A stretch of 64,000 bases of DNA, taken from NCBI GenBank assembly GCA_947500825.1, contig CANMTR010000010.1, positions 53,243 to 117,242 on the forward strand, written 5' to 3'. Below, one piece after another: positions 54,080 to 62,668 of the stretch (the first letter of the stretch is position 1; every line of letters starts with the position of its first letter). The stretch is from an uncultured Paracoccaceae bacterium. Its GTDB lineage: Bacteria; Pseudomonadota; Alphaproteobacteria; Rhodobacterales; Rhodobacteraceae. Below the pieces are notes generated by a model that was given only the letters and a program-made list of their open reading frames with translations, was not told the origin of the DNA and made no database searches. Made by a program: the position numbers and the translations under genes.

Positions 54080-54748
54080 ATGGAATACGGCTCCCGATAC
54101 GACCGGGCCGAACGTCTGTCGGACGCGGCCCTTCACATCCTCGGCCTCGCGCTCGCATTGGCCGCGGTGCCGGTGCTCGTGCTGCTCTGTGTCGCCCGCC
54201 GTGGCGACATGGCCAGCGTTGCCGCCGTCACGGTCTATGGCGCGAGCCTGCTGGCGATGCTGGGCTGTTCGGCGATCTACAACATGACCCGGCCGGGACC
54301 GATGACGCCGATCCTGAAGCGGATGGACCACACCGCGATCTACATCAAGATCGCGGGCAGCTACACGCCGCTCGTGGCCCTGACGGGCGTGGGCGGCCCC
54401 ACGCTCCTGCTCGGCGTCTGGCTGGTCGCGGCGGGGGGGGCGTCGCTCAAGATCGTGGCGCCGGACCGACTGCGCTGGCTCGGGCTGGTCCTCTATGTCG
54501 GCATGGGGTGGATCGGGTTGTTCCTGGGCCAGGACATGCTGGCCGCGCTGACGCCGGAGGCGCGGACGCTGGTGATAGTGGCCGGCGCGCTCTACTCGAT
54601 CGGGGTGCCGTTCTTCCTGTGGACGTCGCTGCCCTTCCACCGCACGATCTGGCACGGCTTCGTCTTCACCGCGAGCGGGGTCCTCTATGCCGCGATGTGG
54701 CTCGAGGTGGTCCGCGTCATCGACGAGGTGCCGATCGCGCTGGGCTGA
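54080..54748 (+). CDS. trhA: TrhA/hemolysin III-family membrane protein (PAQR)
   Basis: 222 residues with seven helices. MEYGSRYDRAERLSDAALHILG starts the cytosolic end, SAIYNMTRPG and MDHTAIYIKIAGSYTPL carry conserved serine, aspartate and histidine, and FHRTIWHGFVF supplies the late histidines. PAQR proteins are zinc-dependent hydrolase-like and TrhA is linked to membrane energetics. Hemolysis is not implied. Start ATG 54080 is used because upstream residues are not membrane-like. Confidence 0.9.
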   Translation: MEYGSRYDRAERLSDAALHILGLALALAAVPVLVLLCVARRGDMASVAAVTVYGASLLAMLGCSAIYNMTRPGPMTPILKRMDHTAIYIKIAGSYTPLVALTGVGGPTLLLGVWLVAAGGASLKIVAPDRLRWLGLVLYVGMGWIGLFLGQDMLAALTPEARTLVIVAGALYSIGVPFFLWTSLPFHRTIWHGFVFTASGVLYAAMWLEVVRVIDEVPIALG

Positions 54749-54825
54749 TGGGGGTGCGGCGGTTAGGTCGCGGAAACCCTGCACATTGTCGCCTGTTGGG
54801 GGCGACACCATCGAGGATGATCGCG

Positions 54826-54999
54826 ATGAAGAACGACGACGAAGACCGCAAGAAATCCGATTACGGCCCGAGCGGCGCCGAGGATCGCGGCACGGGCAAG
54901 ACCAAGTACGACAAGCCCGCCCGCCCCGAGGACGACACCGCCACGGACGAGCGTCGCGACAAGCCGATCCGCGGCCCCGAGCCCTGGGACGGGGAGTGA
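54826..54999 (+). CDS. Small charged hypothetical protein (57 aa)
   Basis: MKNDDEDRKKSDYGPSG followed by a lysine/aspartate/glutamate/arginine-rich, proline-containing sequence ending PEPWDGE. It is probably intrinsically disordered and cytosolic. A GAGG site lies upstream; ATG 54817 is an alternative. It lies between trhA and smc in the same direction. I do not recognise the family; stress-protein-like composition is only an impression. Confidence 0.6.
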   Translation: MKNDDEDRKKSDYGPSGAEDRGTGKTKYDKPARPEDDTATDERRDKPIRGPEPWDGE

Positions 55000-55157
55000 C
55001 CGCCGCTTAGAGGCGGACGGACCAGGACCTACGCCGCGAACGGGCCGGATAACCTGTGGACAAGGGCGCGCGCCGGACCGAGATGTGTCGGGCGCGCGTT
55101 GACACCGGGGCGCACGCCGCGGATGATTCCCGCGTCACGTGTCGGACCCGGGACCAG

Positions 55158-58100
55158 ATGCATTTCACGCGGCTCAGGCTGAACGGCTTCAAATCCTTCG
55201 TCGATCCCACGGACCTCGTGATCCGCGAGGGTCTGACGGGAGTGGTCGGCCCGAACGGTTGTGGCAAGTCGAACCTCCTGGAGGCGCTGCGCTGGGTCAT
55301 GGGCGAAAGCCGCCCGACCGCCATGCGCGGTGGCGGCATGGAGGACGTGATCTTCGCGGGCACCTCGACCCGGCCGGCGAAGAACTTCGCCGAGGTGGCG
55401 CTGTCGGTCGATACCCGGAACTCCAGCGTGCCTCCTGCCTTCGAGGCCGGGGAGGCGATCGAGATCGTGCGCCGCATCACCCGGGACGCAGGCTCGGCCT
55501 ACAAGGCGCAGGGCCGCGACGTGCGTGCGCGCGACGTTCAGATGCTGTTCGCCGACGCGTCCACCGGCGCCCATTCGCCGGCGCTGGTGCGTCAGGGTCA
55601 GATCTCCGAGTTGATCCATGCCAAGCCGAAGAACCGCCGGCGCATCCTCGAGGATGCGGCGGGGATCGCGGGGCTCTATCAGCGGCGCCACGAGGCGGAG
55701 CTGAAGCTGAAAGGGGCCGAGCAGAACCTCGCGAGGCTCGACGACACGGTCGAGGCGTTGGCCCAGCAACTGGCGCAGCTTGCCCGCCAGGCGAAGCAGG
55801 CCGCCATCTATCGGGAGGTGGCCGAGCGTCTGCGGGAAGCGGAAGGCGTGCTGTTGTTTCGCCGCTGGAGCGAGGCGGCCGATGGCGCGACCGCGGCCTC
55901 GGCCGCCCTGCGCGACCGGGGTGCTGCGACCTCGGAGGCGGAACGGAAGGCCGCGCGCGCCGTCGCGGCACGACAGGCGGTGGAGGCGCGGCTGCCCGAC
56001 CTTCGCGAGGAGGATTCCATCGCCTCCGCCCTGGTCCAAAGGCTGGAGGTCGAGGCCGCGGGGTTGTCCGACCGGGCACGCCAGGCGGAACAGTTGATCG
56101 AGCGGCTTGCGGGGCGCCTCCGTCAGCTCGACCGAGACGGCGAGCGGGAGGCGGCGCTGAATGCCGACGCAGACGACAGCATCGCCCGGCTGGAGGCCGA
56201 ACTGGCCGAGATCCGTGCGGCGGAAGAAGCCCAGGACGGCCGCCTGGAGGCTGCACGAGATGCGGCGCGCGAGGCCGACGCGGTCCTGTCGGAGCGGGAG
56301 GGCGCCTTGGCCGAGGCGACCGAAGGTGTCGCCCGGCTGGCCGCGCAGCATCAGTCGGCGGATCGGGCCGTTGCCGAGGCTGAGAAGGCCCGCGCCCGTG
56401 CCGCCACCGCCGCGCGGGAGGCGGAAACCGCCGTCGAACGCTCCGAGGGCGCGCTGGCCGAGGCGACCGACCGCGTGGCACGGGCGGGGGAGGACCGCGC
56501 GGCGGCGGTTCGGGCGGCGCGGACGGCCGAGGCGGACCTGACCGCCGCCGAGGAGGCGCGCGGGGCGGCGCAGGCGGAGGAAGCCGAGGCACGCGCCGCG
56601 ATGTCCGAGGCGGCCGGGGGGCTGGGCGCGCTGACGGCCGAGCACAGGGCGTTGGCCGGGTTGCTGTCCCGCGACGAGGAGGTGGGCGAGACCCTGATGG
56701 ACCGCGTTCGCGTGGCGGACGGGTTCGAGGCGGCGCTGGGCGCATCCCTGGCCGACGAGCTGCGCGCGCCCGTGGGCGGAGACGGGACCGGCTGGGCCGA
56801 GTTGCCGGCGCAGGACGAATTGCCCGCCCCGTTGCCGGGCGACGCCGAGCCGCTGTCGGAGCATGTGACGGCGCCGGCTTTCCTGTCGCGGCGGCTGGTG
56901 CGGGTCGGCGTGGTCGATCCCGAAGCGGGGGACGCGTTGCAGCCGCGCCTGCGTCCGGGCCAGCGCCTGGTGAGCCGGGCGGGCCATCTGTGGCGCTGGG
57001 ATGGCTATCGGGGCGTCCCGGCCGACGCGCCGTCGGAGGCGGCGCTGCGACTGGAGCAGAGGAACCGCGCAGAGGCCCTGGAGCGCCGGATCGCGGAGGC
57101 CGAGGCGCATGCGGAGGAGGCCGCGTCGCGGCATCGCGAGGCCGAAACGCGGCTGACCGAGCTGTCGGCGGCGGATCGGGCGGCGCGGGAGGCCCGGCGC
57201 GCGGCCGACCGGGCGGTGAGCGAGATCGACCGTGCAATGTCGCGCGCCGAGGCGGACCGCGACCTGGCCGCCGGTCGGCGCGAGACCGCCCGCGATGCCG
57301 TGGGCCGACACGACGAGGAGGCCGCGGGGGCCGAACGGCGGTTGGGCGAGGCGCGGACCGCGCGCGACGCACTGGACGACGTGGAGGCCGCGCGAGCCCG
57401 GGCCGAGGACGTGAAGACCAATGTCGAGGCGGCGCGGATCACCGCGATGACCCGGCGCGCGACGCTCGACGAGGTGACGCGCGAGGGCGAGGCGCGCGCA
57501 CGGCGCGCCGCGACGGTGGAACGCGACCTGTCTTCGTGGCGCGACCGTCTGGGTACGGCCGGCGGGCGCCTGACGGAGATCCGCGCCCGGGGCGAGCGCA
57601 CCGAGCAGGAGCTGGTCGCGGCGCGGCATGCGCCGGAACGGATCGCGGCGGAGCGCCGTCGGTGCGAGGCCGCGCTGGCGCAGGCCCGCGCACGGGCCGA
57701 GGCGGCGCGGCCGTCCCTGGCGCAAGCGGAGGAGGACCTGCGCGAGGCGGCCGACGCGGAGCGGCGCACCGAGCGCGCGGCAGGCGAGGCACGCGAGGCG
57801 CGTGCCGCCGCCGAGGCGCAGGAGGCGGCGGCCCGGACGGCGGTGGCGGAGGCCGACGCGCGCATCCGCGAAGCGCTCGAGATCCCGCCGGCGACGTTGC
57901 GCGAGCGGCTGGGCGAGGCGGCGCGCGACATGCCCCACGCCGAGCGGATCGAGGCGGAGATCGCGCGCCTGCGCCACAAGCGGGAGTCCCTAGGCGCCGT
58001 GAACCTGCGGGCCGAGGAGGATGCCCGCGAGGTGGAGGAGGAGCATGGCGGCCTGATCCGCGAGAAGGCCGACCTGGAGGCCGCCATTGCCGAGCTGCGC

Positions 58101-58610
58101 CGCGGGATCGCCGGGTTGAACCGGGAGGGACGCGAGCGGTTGCTGACCGCTTTCGAGGAGGTGAACGCGAGCTTCGGCCGCCTGTTCGCGACCCTCTTCG
58201 GCGGCGGCGAGGCGCGGCTGGAGCTGATCGAGTCGGACGATCCGCTGGATGCGGGGCTGGAGATCCTGTGCCAGCCGCCGGGCAAGAAGCTGTCGGTCCT
58301 GTCGCTCCTGTCGGGGGGCGAGCAGACGCTGACGGCGATGGCGCTGATCTTCGCTGTGTTCCTGGCGAACCCGGCGCCGATCTGCGTGCTCGACGAGGTG
58401 GACGCACCGCTCGACGACGCCAACGTGACCCGGTTCTGCGACCTGCTGGACGAGATGACCCGGCAGACGGAGACGCGGTTCCTGATCATCACCCACCACG
58501 CGGTGACCATGGCGCGGATGGACAGGCTGTTCGGCGTGACCATGGGCGAGCAGGGAGTGAGCCAGCTCGTCAGCGTGGACCTGCGCCACGCCGAGGCGAT
58601 GGTGGCCTAG
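55158..58610 (+). CDS. smc: Chromosome segregation protein SMC
   Basis: 1150 residues. The N-terminal ATPase half has Walker A GPNGCGKSN near residue 32; long heptad-rich coiled coils (about 165-490 and 620-940) flank a hinge around 500-615 (VGETLMDRVRVADGFEAALGAS). The C-terminal half has signature LSGGEQTLTAMAL and Walker B CVLDEVDAPLD. It compacts and aligns the chromosome with ScpAB. ATG 55158 (MHFTRLRLNGFKSF) is the normal start; the stop overlaps the convergent kinase gene in CTAG. Confidence 0.95.
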   Translation: MHFTRLRLNGFKSFVDPTDLVIREGLTGVVGPNGCGKSNLLEALRWVMGESRPTAMRGGGMEDVIFAGTSTRPAKNFAEVALSVDTRNSSVPPAFEAGEAIEIVRRITRDAGSAYKAQGRDVRARDVQMLFADASTGAHSPALVRQGQISELIHAKPKNRRRILEDAAGIAGLYQRRHEAELKLKGAEQNLARLDDTVEALAQQLAQLARQAKQAAIYREVAERLREAEGVLLFRRWSEAADGATAASAALRDRGAATSEAERKAARAVAARQAVEARLPDLREEDSIASALVQRLEVEAAGLSDRARQAEQLIERLAGRLRQLDRDGEREAALNADADDSIARLEAELAEIRAAEEAQDGRLEAARDAAREADAVLSEREGALAEATEGVARLAAQHQSADRAVAEAEKARARAATAAREAETAVERSEGALAEATDRVARAGEDRAAAVRAARTAEADLTAAEEARGAAQAEEAEARAAMSEAAGGLGALTAEHRALAGLLSRDEEVGETLMDRVRVADGFEAALGASLADELRAPVGGDGTGWAELPAQDELPAPLPGDAEPLSEHVTAPAFLSRRLVRVGVVDPEAGDALQPRLRPGQRLVSRAGHLWRWDGYRGVPADAPSEAALRLEQRNRAEALERRIAEAEAHAEEAASRHREAETRLTELSAADRAAREARRAADRAVSEIDRAMSRAEADRDLAAGRRETARDAVGRHDEEAAGAERRLGEARTARDALDDVEAARARAEDVKTNVEAARITAMTRRATLDEVTREGEARARRAATVERDLSSWRDRLGTAGGRLTEIRARGERTEQELVAARHAPERIAAERRRCEAALAQARARAEAARPSLAQAEEDLREAADAERRTERAAGEAREARAAAEAQEAAARTAVAEADARIREALEIPPATLRERLGEAARDMPHAERIEAEIARLRHKRESLGAVNLRAEEDAREVEEEHGGLIREKADLEAAIAELRRGIAGLNREGRERLLTAFEEVNASFGRLFATLFGGGEARLELIESDDPLDAGLEILCQPPGKKLSVLSLLSGGEQTLTAMALIFAVFLANPAPICVLDEVDAPLDDANVTRFCDLLDEMTRQTETRFLIITHHAVTMARMDRLFGVTMGEQGVSQLVSVDLRHAEAMVA

Positions 58611-59581
58611 AGGACGATCCGATCGACCGCGCAGAGCGGGGCCAGGGCGTCGATCGTCTCGGGCTCGCAGATCCTGGTGCCGGGCGTGGCGACGGCGGCG
58701 CAGGCGGCGGCCGTGCCTCGCCGGAGCGCGTGGTCCGCGTCCGCCCCGGTGGCCAGGGCATGGACCAGCGCGGCAAGGAAGCTGTCGCCCGCGCCGATGG
58801 CGGAGACGACCTCCACTGGGGCGGCGGCGGCGAACCAGACCCCGTCGGCATCGGCCATGAGGTTGCCTTCGGCCTGCCGCCCGATCACGACGCGGCGGGC
58901 GATGCCGCGGGCGACGAGATCGGCCGCGACGCGGGCGGTATCGGCGCGGTCGGGCAGGGGGTGGCCGGCGACCTCCTGCGCCTCGTGGTGGTCGAGGCGC
59001 AGGATGTCGGGCCTGGCGGAAGGGTTCTCGGCCGGGTGCCGCGTCAGGTGAGCGAGCGCCGGCCCGGAGGTGTCGATCACGACCCGCACCTGCTTGTCCG
59101 CGAGGGAAAGGGCGATCCGCGCGGGCACGTCAGGCTCCGCCCCGGTGGGGAGAGAGCCCGAGATTACCACGAAGTCGCCCGTCGCGGCCTCCTCGGACAG
59201 GGCGCGGCTGGCGGCGGCGTACTCGGCGGCCGTCAGTTCCGGCCCCGGCAGCATGAAGCGGAACTGCCCGCCCGTGGCGCGGTCCGTCACCGACAGGGAG
59301 GTGCGCGTCTCCTGCGAGGTGGGGATGACGCGGATCGAGATGCCCTCGGACTGCAGGGCTGCGACGAGCTGCATCCCCGTACCGCCGCCCAGGGCGACGA
59401 AGGCCGTGGTCTCGCCGCCCAGCCGCGCGACGAGGCGGCTCACGTTGATGCCGCCGCCGCCCGGGTCGCGGCGCGGGTCGGCGCAACGCAGCTTGCGCCC
59501 CGCCTCGATGGTGGCCGTCTCGGTGGACAGGTCCAGCGCCGGGTTCAGCGTGAGAGTGAGGATCGCGGGATCGGTCGCCAT
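58607..59581 (-). CDS. PfkB-family hexose-phosphate kinase (1-phosphofructokinase type)
   Basis: 324 residues of the ribokinase fold. N-terminal TLTLNPALDLSTE and PGGGGINVSRLVARLGG are typical of 1-phosphofructokinase/PfkB, and the ATP/anion-hole motif is VVSAIGAGDSFLAALV (GAGD). It phosphorylates a sugar phosphate, with fructose-1-phosphate or fructose-6-phosphate most likely. Its TAG stop shares CTAG with the smc stop. Confidence 0.9.
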   Translation of the reverse strand: MATDPAILTLTLNPALDLSTETATIEAGRKLRCADPRRDPGGGGINVSRLVARLGGETTAFVALGGGTGMQLVAALQSEGISIRVIPTSQETRTSLSVTDRATGGQFRFMLPGPELTAAEYAAASRALSEEAATGDFVVISGSLPTGAEPDVPARIALSLADKQVRVVIDTSGPALAHLTRHPAENPSARPDILRLDHHEAQEVAGHPLPDRADTARVAADLVARGIARRVVIGRQAEGNLMADADGVWFAAAAPVEVVSAIGAGDSFLAALVHALATGADADHALRRGTAAACAAVATPGTRICEPETIDALAPLCAVDRIVL

Positions 59582-59624
59582 GGGGGCGAACCTGTGTCCG
59601 CCCCCTTTCGCGTCAAGCGCCGGC

Positions 59625-60824
59625 TCAGAGCGCGTCGAGGAGCGCCTCCGTCGGCCAGGCGTCGGCAGGCAGGCCGAGGCGGCGCTGCTCGGAGCGCACG
59701 GCGCTCCGGGTGCCCGCGCCCAGGATCCCGTCGACCTCGCCCACGTCGTAGCCCATGGCCGCGAGGCGGCGCTGCAACTCGCGCATCTGCGCGTCGGACA
59801 GGGGCGGGGAGGGGTTGCCCGCGTCGAAGACCGGCGCGCCCTCCAGCCGGCGGGCGAAATAGGCGGCCGTCAGGACGTAGGTATAGCTCTGGTTCCACTC
59901 GAAGAAGACGTCGAAGTTCGGATAGCCGAGGAAGGCCGGCCCATCCTTTCCCTGGGGCAGGACGAGGGTCGCGGGCAGGTCTGGGGCCTCGAAGCTGCCC
60001 GAGCGGGGCGTGACGCCCAGTTCGGCCCATTGGCGCGGCGTCATCGTCGTGTCGAGCTGTGAGCGCGACCAGTCCATGTCGGCGGGCACTTCGACCTGCT
60101 CGAGCCAGGGCTCGTCCGGGCGCCAGCCCAGATCGCGCAGCATGGCGGCGCCGGACATGAGCGCGTCGGGCGCCGAGGTCTTGAGCCGCACGTGGCCGTC
60201 CCCGTCGCCGTCGACCCCGTTGGTGAGGATGTCCTCGGGCAGCATCTGGACCATGCCAATCTCGCCTGCCCAGGCGCCGGTGGTGGTATCGGGGTCCAGG
60301 TCGCCACGCGAGGCGAGCTCCAGCGCGGCGAGGACCTGGGGCTGGAACAGGCCCGGGCGGCGGCAATCGTGGCCGAGCGTCATGAGCGAATTCACGGTGT
60401 TGAAGTCGCCCTGGACCGCGCCGTAATCCGTCTCGAACGCCCAGAATGCCAGGAGCACGCCGCGCGGAACGCCGTACTCGGCCGCGATCCGGCGGAACAC
60501 CTCGTCATGGCGCCGGGACATCTGCTGGCCGCGGTCGAGCCGGCTGTCGCTGATCAAACGCCGCGCGAACTCGGTGAAGGGCAGGGTGAAGACCCCCTGC
60601 CGACGATCGGCGGCGATCGTGTCCGGGTCCTGCCGCACGCCGTCGAAGAAGGACCGCGCGGTGACAGGGTCGGCCCCGCGCGCCACGGCGGCGTCCTCCA
60701 TCCGGTCGGCGAAGGCGGCGAAGTCGCCGCCGCAGGAGACGATAATCTCGCCCTCCTCCTCCTGCGCGTGGAGCGGCAGGGCGGCGGCGAGGGCAAGGGC
60801 GAGGGTGGTGAGCGATGCGCGCAT
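59625..60824 (-). CDS. Lytic murein transglycosylase (MltB family) with peptidoglycan-binding domain
   Basis: 399 residues. Sec signal MRASLTTLALALAAALPLHAQ, then the SLT_2 domain with the catalytic glutamate in FWAFETDYGAVQGDFNTV, GEIGMVQMLPEDI and WNQSYTYVLTAAYFARRL. The C-terminal ~70 residues are a PG-binding_1 domain (SDAQMRELQRRLAAMGYDVGE). It cleaves glycan strands to 1,6-anhydro ends in the periplasm. It is the second of a same-strand run with the pfkB-type gene downstream. Confidence 0.93.
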   Translation of the reverse strand: MRASLTTLALALAAALPLHAQEEEGEIIVSCGGDFAAFADRMEDAAVARGADPVTARSFFDGVRQDPDTIAADRRQGVFTLPFTEFARRLISDSRLDRGQQMSRRHDEVFRRIAAEYGVPRGVLLAFWAFETDYGAVQGDFNTVNSLMTLGHDCRRPGLFQPQVLAALELASRGDLDPDTTTGAWAGEIGMVQMLPEDILTNGVDGDGDGHVRLKTSAPDALMSGAAMLRDLGWRPDEPWLEQVEVPADMDWSRSQLDTTMTPRQWAELGVTPRSGSFEAPDLPATLVLPQGKDGPAFLGYPNFDVFFEWNQSYTYVLTAAYFARRLEGAPVFDAGNPSPPLSDAQMRELQRRLAAMGYDVGEVDGILGAGTRSAVRSEQRRLGLPADAWPTEALLDAL

Positions 60825-60890
60825 CTATGGTCTCCGGGTCGGGTCGGCCCAAGGCGATAACAGGCGGCCGGGCGATGGCAAGCGGCCCGC

Positions 60891-61865
60891 TCAGCCGCGC
60901 CCGTGGGGCTCGTTCCAGTCGATATCCGGGTTGATCGGGATGATCCGGTTCGGATTCACCATGTCGTGGCTGTAGTGGTAGTGGCGCACGAAGTGGTCGA
61001 ACCAGACCTCCTCGGAGATCTTCCGCCACTGGTAGAGTTCACGCGTGTAGGCCCAGAGGTTGGGAAAGTCGCGCAGGTAGTCCCGGTTGCACTTGAAGTG
61101 GGTGTGGTAGACGAGGTCGAACCGCACCAGCGTCGAGAACAGGCGCCAGTCGGCTTCGGTCACCCGTTCGCCCATCAGGTAGCGCTGCTTCGACAGAACC
61201 CCTTCGAGCCAGTCCATCGTGTCGAAGAGCGGATGGACGGCCTCGTCGTAGGCCTCCTGGCTGGTGGCGAAGCCGGCCTTGTAGACGCCGTTGTTGAGGG
61301 TGTCGTAGATCCGCGCGTTCACCGGCTCGATCGCGCCGTGCAGCTCCTCGGGCCAGTAGTCGTCGGTGTTGCCGGTGATCCCGTCGAAGGCGGAGTTGAA
61401 CATGCGGATGATGTCGGCCGATTCGTTCGACACGACCGTCTCCGTCTTCAGGTCCCACAGCAGGGGCACGGTCACCCGGCCCGTCATGTCGGGCACGGCG
61501 CGCAGGTAGATGTCGCGCAGGTAGGGCACGCCATAGACCTTGTCGCCCGTGGCGCCCTCGAAGTCCGTGCGAAACTCCCATCCTTCGGACAGCATCTCGG
61601 GATGGACGACGGAGATGTCGATCAGACCCTCGAGCCCTTTCAGCCGGCGGAAGAACAGCGCCCGGTTCGCCCAGGGGCAGGCATAGGAGACATAGAGGTG
61701 GTAGCGTCCCGCCTCGGCCGCGAAGCCGCCCTCGCCGCTGGGGCCGGGGCGGCCGTCGGGGGTGATCCAGCTCCGGAACTCCTGGGCGGAGCGTTCGAAC
61801 TTCCCGCCGGTGCTGTCGGTGTCGTACCAGACGTCGCGCCACACGCCGTCGATCAGTTTGCCCAT
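60891..61865 (-). CDS. Glutathionyl-hydroquinone reductase
   Basis: 324 residues of the xi-class GST (ECM4/YqjG) family. C63 in YACPWANR is the catalytic cysteine that distinguishes it from ordinary GSTs. FRTDFEGATGDKVYGVPYLRDIY and the C-terminal HYHYSHDMVNPNRIIP segment are typical. It reduces glutathionyl-hydroquinones with glutathione. ATG 61865 follows AGGAGG; an upstream in-frame ATG (61895) is less suitable. Confidence 0.93.
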   Translation of the reverse strand: MGKLIDGVWRDVWYDTDSTGGKFERSAQEFRSWITPDGRPGPSGEGGFAAEAGRYHLYVSYACPWANRALFFRRLKGLEGLIDISVVHPEMLSEGWEFRTDFEGATGDKVYGVPYLRDIYLRAVPDMTGRVTVPLLWDLKTETVVSNESADIIRMFNSAFDGITGNTDDYWPEELHGAIEPVNARIYDTLNNGVYKAGFATSQEAYDEAVHPLFDTMDWLEGVLSKQRYLMGERVTEADWRLFSTLVRFDLVYHTHFKCNRDYLRDFPNLWAYTRELYQWRKISEEVWFDHFVRHYHYSHDMVNPNRIIPINPDIDWNEPHGRG

Positions 61866-61994
61866 AACCGGCCTCCTGTTTCCCGGTCGCGACATAGTCC
61901 GGCCCTAGGGGCGATCCATGCTGCGCCGCGTCGTGATCGTGTCGCAAAACCGTGCCACGGTTCCAGGGAGACTCGGGGTGGGAGGAGAACCGGA

Positions 61995-62321
61995 ATGACA
62001 CGGGCAGAGATCGACCTGGCCCGCCGCGGCACGGCCTGCCGGCTCGTGTCGGGGCGTCGGTCGGTCCCGGTGCGGCGGCTGTGGCGCACGGGCCTGTCGC
62101 TTGGCCGCGCGGAGGCGCGGGGCGTACGCGGGCTCGTCCACCTCTATCGCGGCGCGGACCTCGTCGGGACGGGACTCATCGTCTCGGACGGCGTGGTGGA
62201 AGACGAGCATCTGTTCCATTTCAAGCGTCTCACCCTGGCCGACGCCCCGCCCGCCCGCGACTACGCCCCCGAAGCGTCCGCGCTTCCACCCCACCGCGGT
62301 CCTTGGCGCGCGGGCCTTTAG
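61995..62321 (+). CDS. Hypothetical protein (108 aa)
   Basis: MTRAEIDLARRGTACRLVSG begins a basic, arginine-rich protein with a later segment, DGVVEDEHLFHFKRLTLADAPPARDY. A strong GGAGGAGAA ribosome site precedes the ATG. No membrane helix or signal peptide. I do not recognise the family. It is the last chromosomal gene before tRNA-Arg and the integrated element, with chromosome-like GC content. Confidence 0.72.
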   Translation: MTRAEIDLARRGTACRLVSGRRSVPVRRLWRTGLSLGRAEARGVRGLVHLYRGADLVGTGLIVSDGVVEDEHLFHFKRLTLADAPPARDYAPEASALPPHRGPWRAGL

Positions 62322-62376
62322 GGATGTCATTCGACCCCTTGCATCTCCGCACGGCGAAGGATACGCACCCCCCAAC

Positions 62377-62453
62377 GCGCTGGTAGCTCAGCTGGATAGA
62401 GTATCTGACTACGAATCAGAGGGTCGGGGGTTCGAATCCTCCCCAGCGCGCCA
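62377..62453 (+). tRNA. tRNA-Arg (anticodon ACG)
   Basis: A 77-base cloverleaf with acceptor stem GCGCTGG (62377-62383) / CCAGCGC (62443-62449), discriminator G and encoded CCA (62451-62453). The anticodon loop CTACGAA places ACG at 62411-62413, whose first base is normally deaminated to inosine. The 3' half, GTTCGAATCC onward, is the usual attachment region for tyrosine recombinases. Confidence 0.97.
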
Positions 62454-62498
62454 CTACCTTGCTCAAACCCCTGTATTTTCTGAGGTTTTTGGCTGGCC

Positions 62499-62525
62499 TG
62501 TCTAAGGCAGATTGAGCCTTAGACA
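62499..62525. repeat. 10-bp perfect inverted repeat inside the element
   Basis: TGTCTAAGGC (62499-62508) and GCCTTAGACA (62516-62525) with a 7-base spacer, 45 bp from the tRNA end. It could be a recombinase arm site, an excisionase or repressor operator, or a transcript hairpin. Confidence 0.6.
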
Positions 62526-62623
62526 ATTTGCGAAGTGCCGAGCTGCTCTGTTGCATCGTTTCGTCCTCGTACGTTGGGCGGGAATTCTGTATGGTGTTGC
62601 TGGCTTGCGACACTGGAGAAAGC

Positions 62624-62648
62624 AAAAGGGCCGCACTGGGTGCGGCCC
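62624..62648 (-). terminator. Terminator downstream of the integrase gene
   Basis: An 8-bp stem (62628-62635 / 62641-62648), 5-base loop, then TTTT on the minus strand, 20 bp after the integrase stop. Confidence 0.8.
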
Positions 62649-62668
62649 ACGGTAGATAAGTCGGAAGT

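Noticed and set aside
55055..55063. TGTGGACAA, close to a DnaA box, upstream of smc
   Set aside because: A single imperfect site with no cluster and no origin-associated genes nearby.
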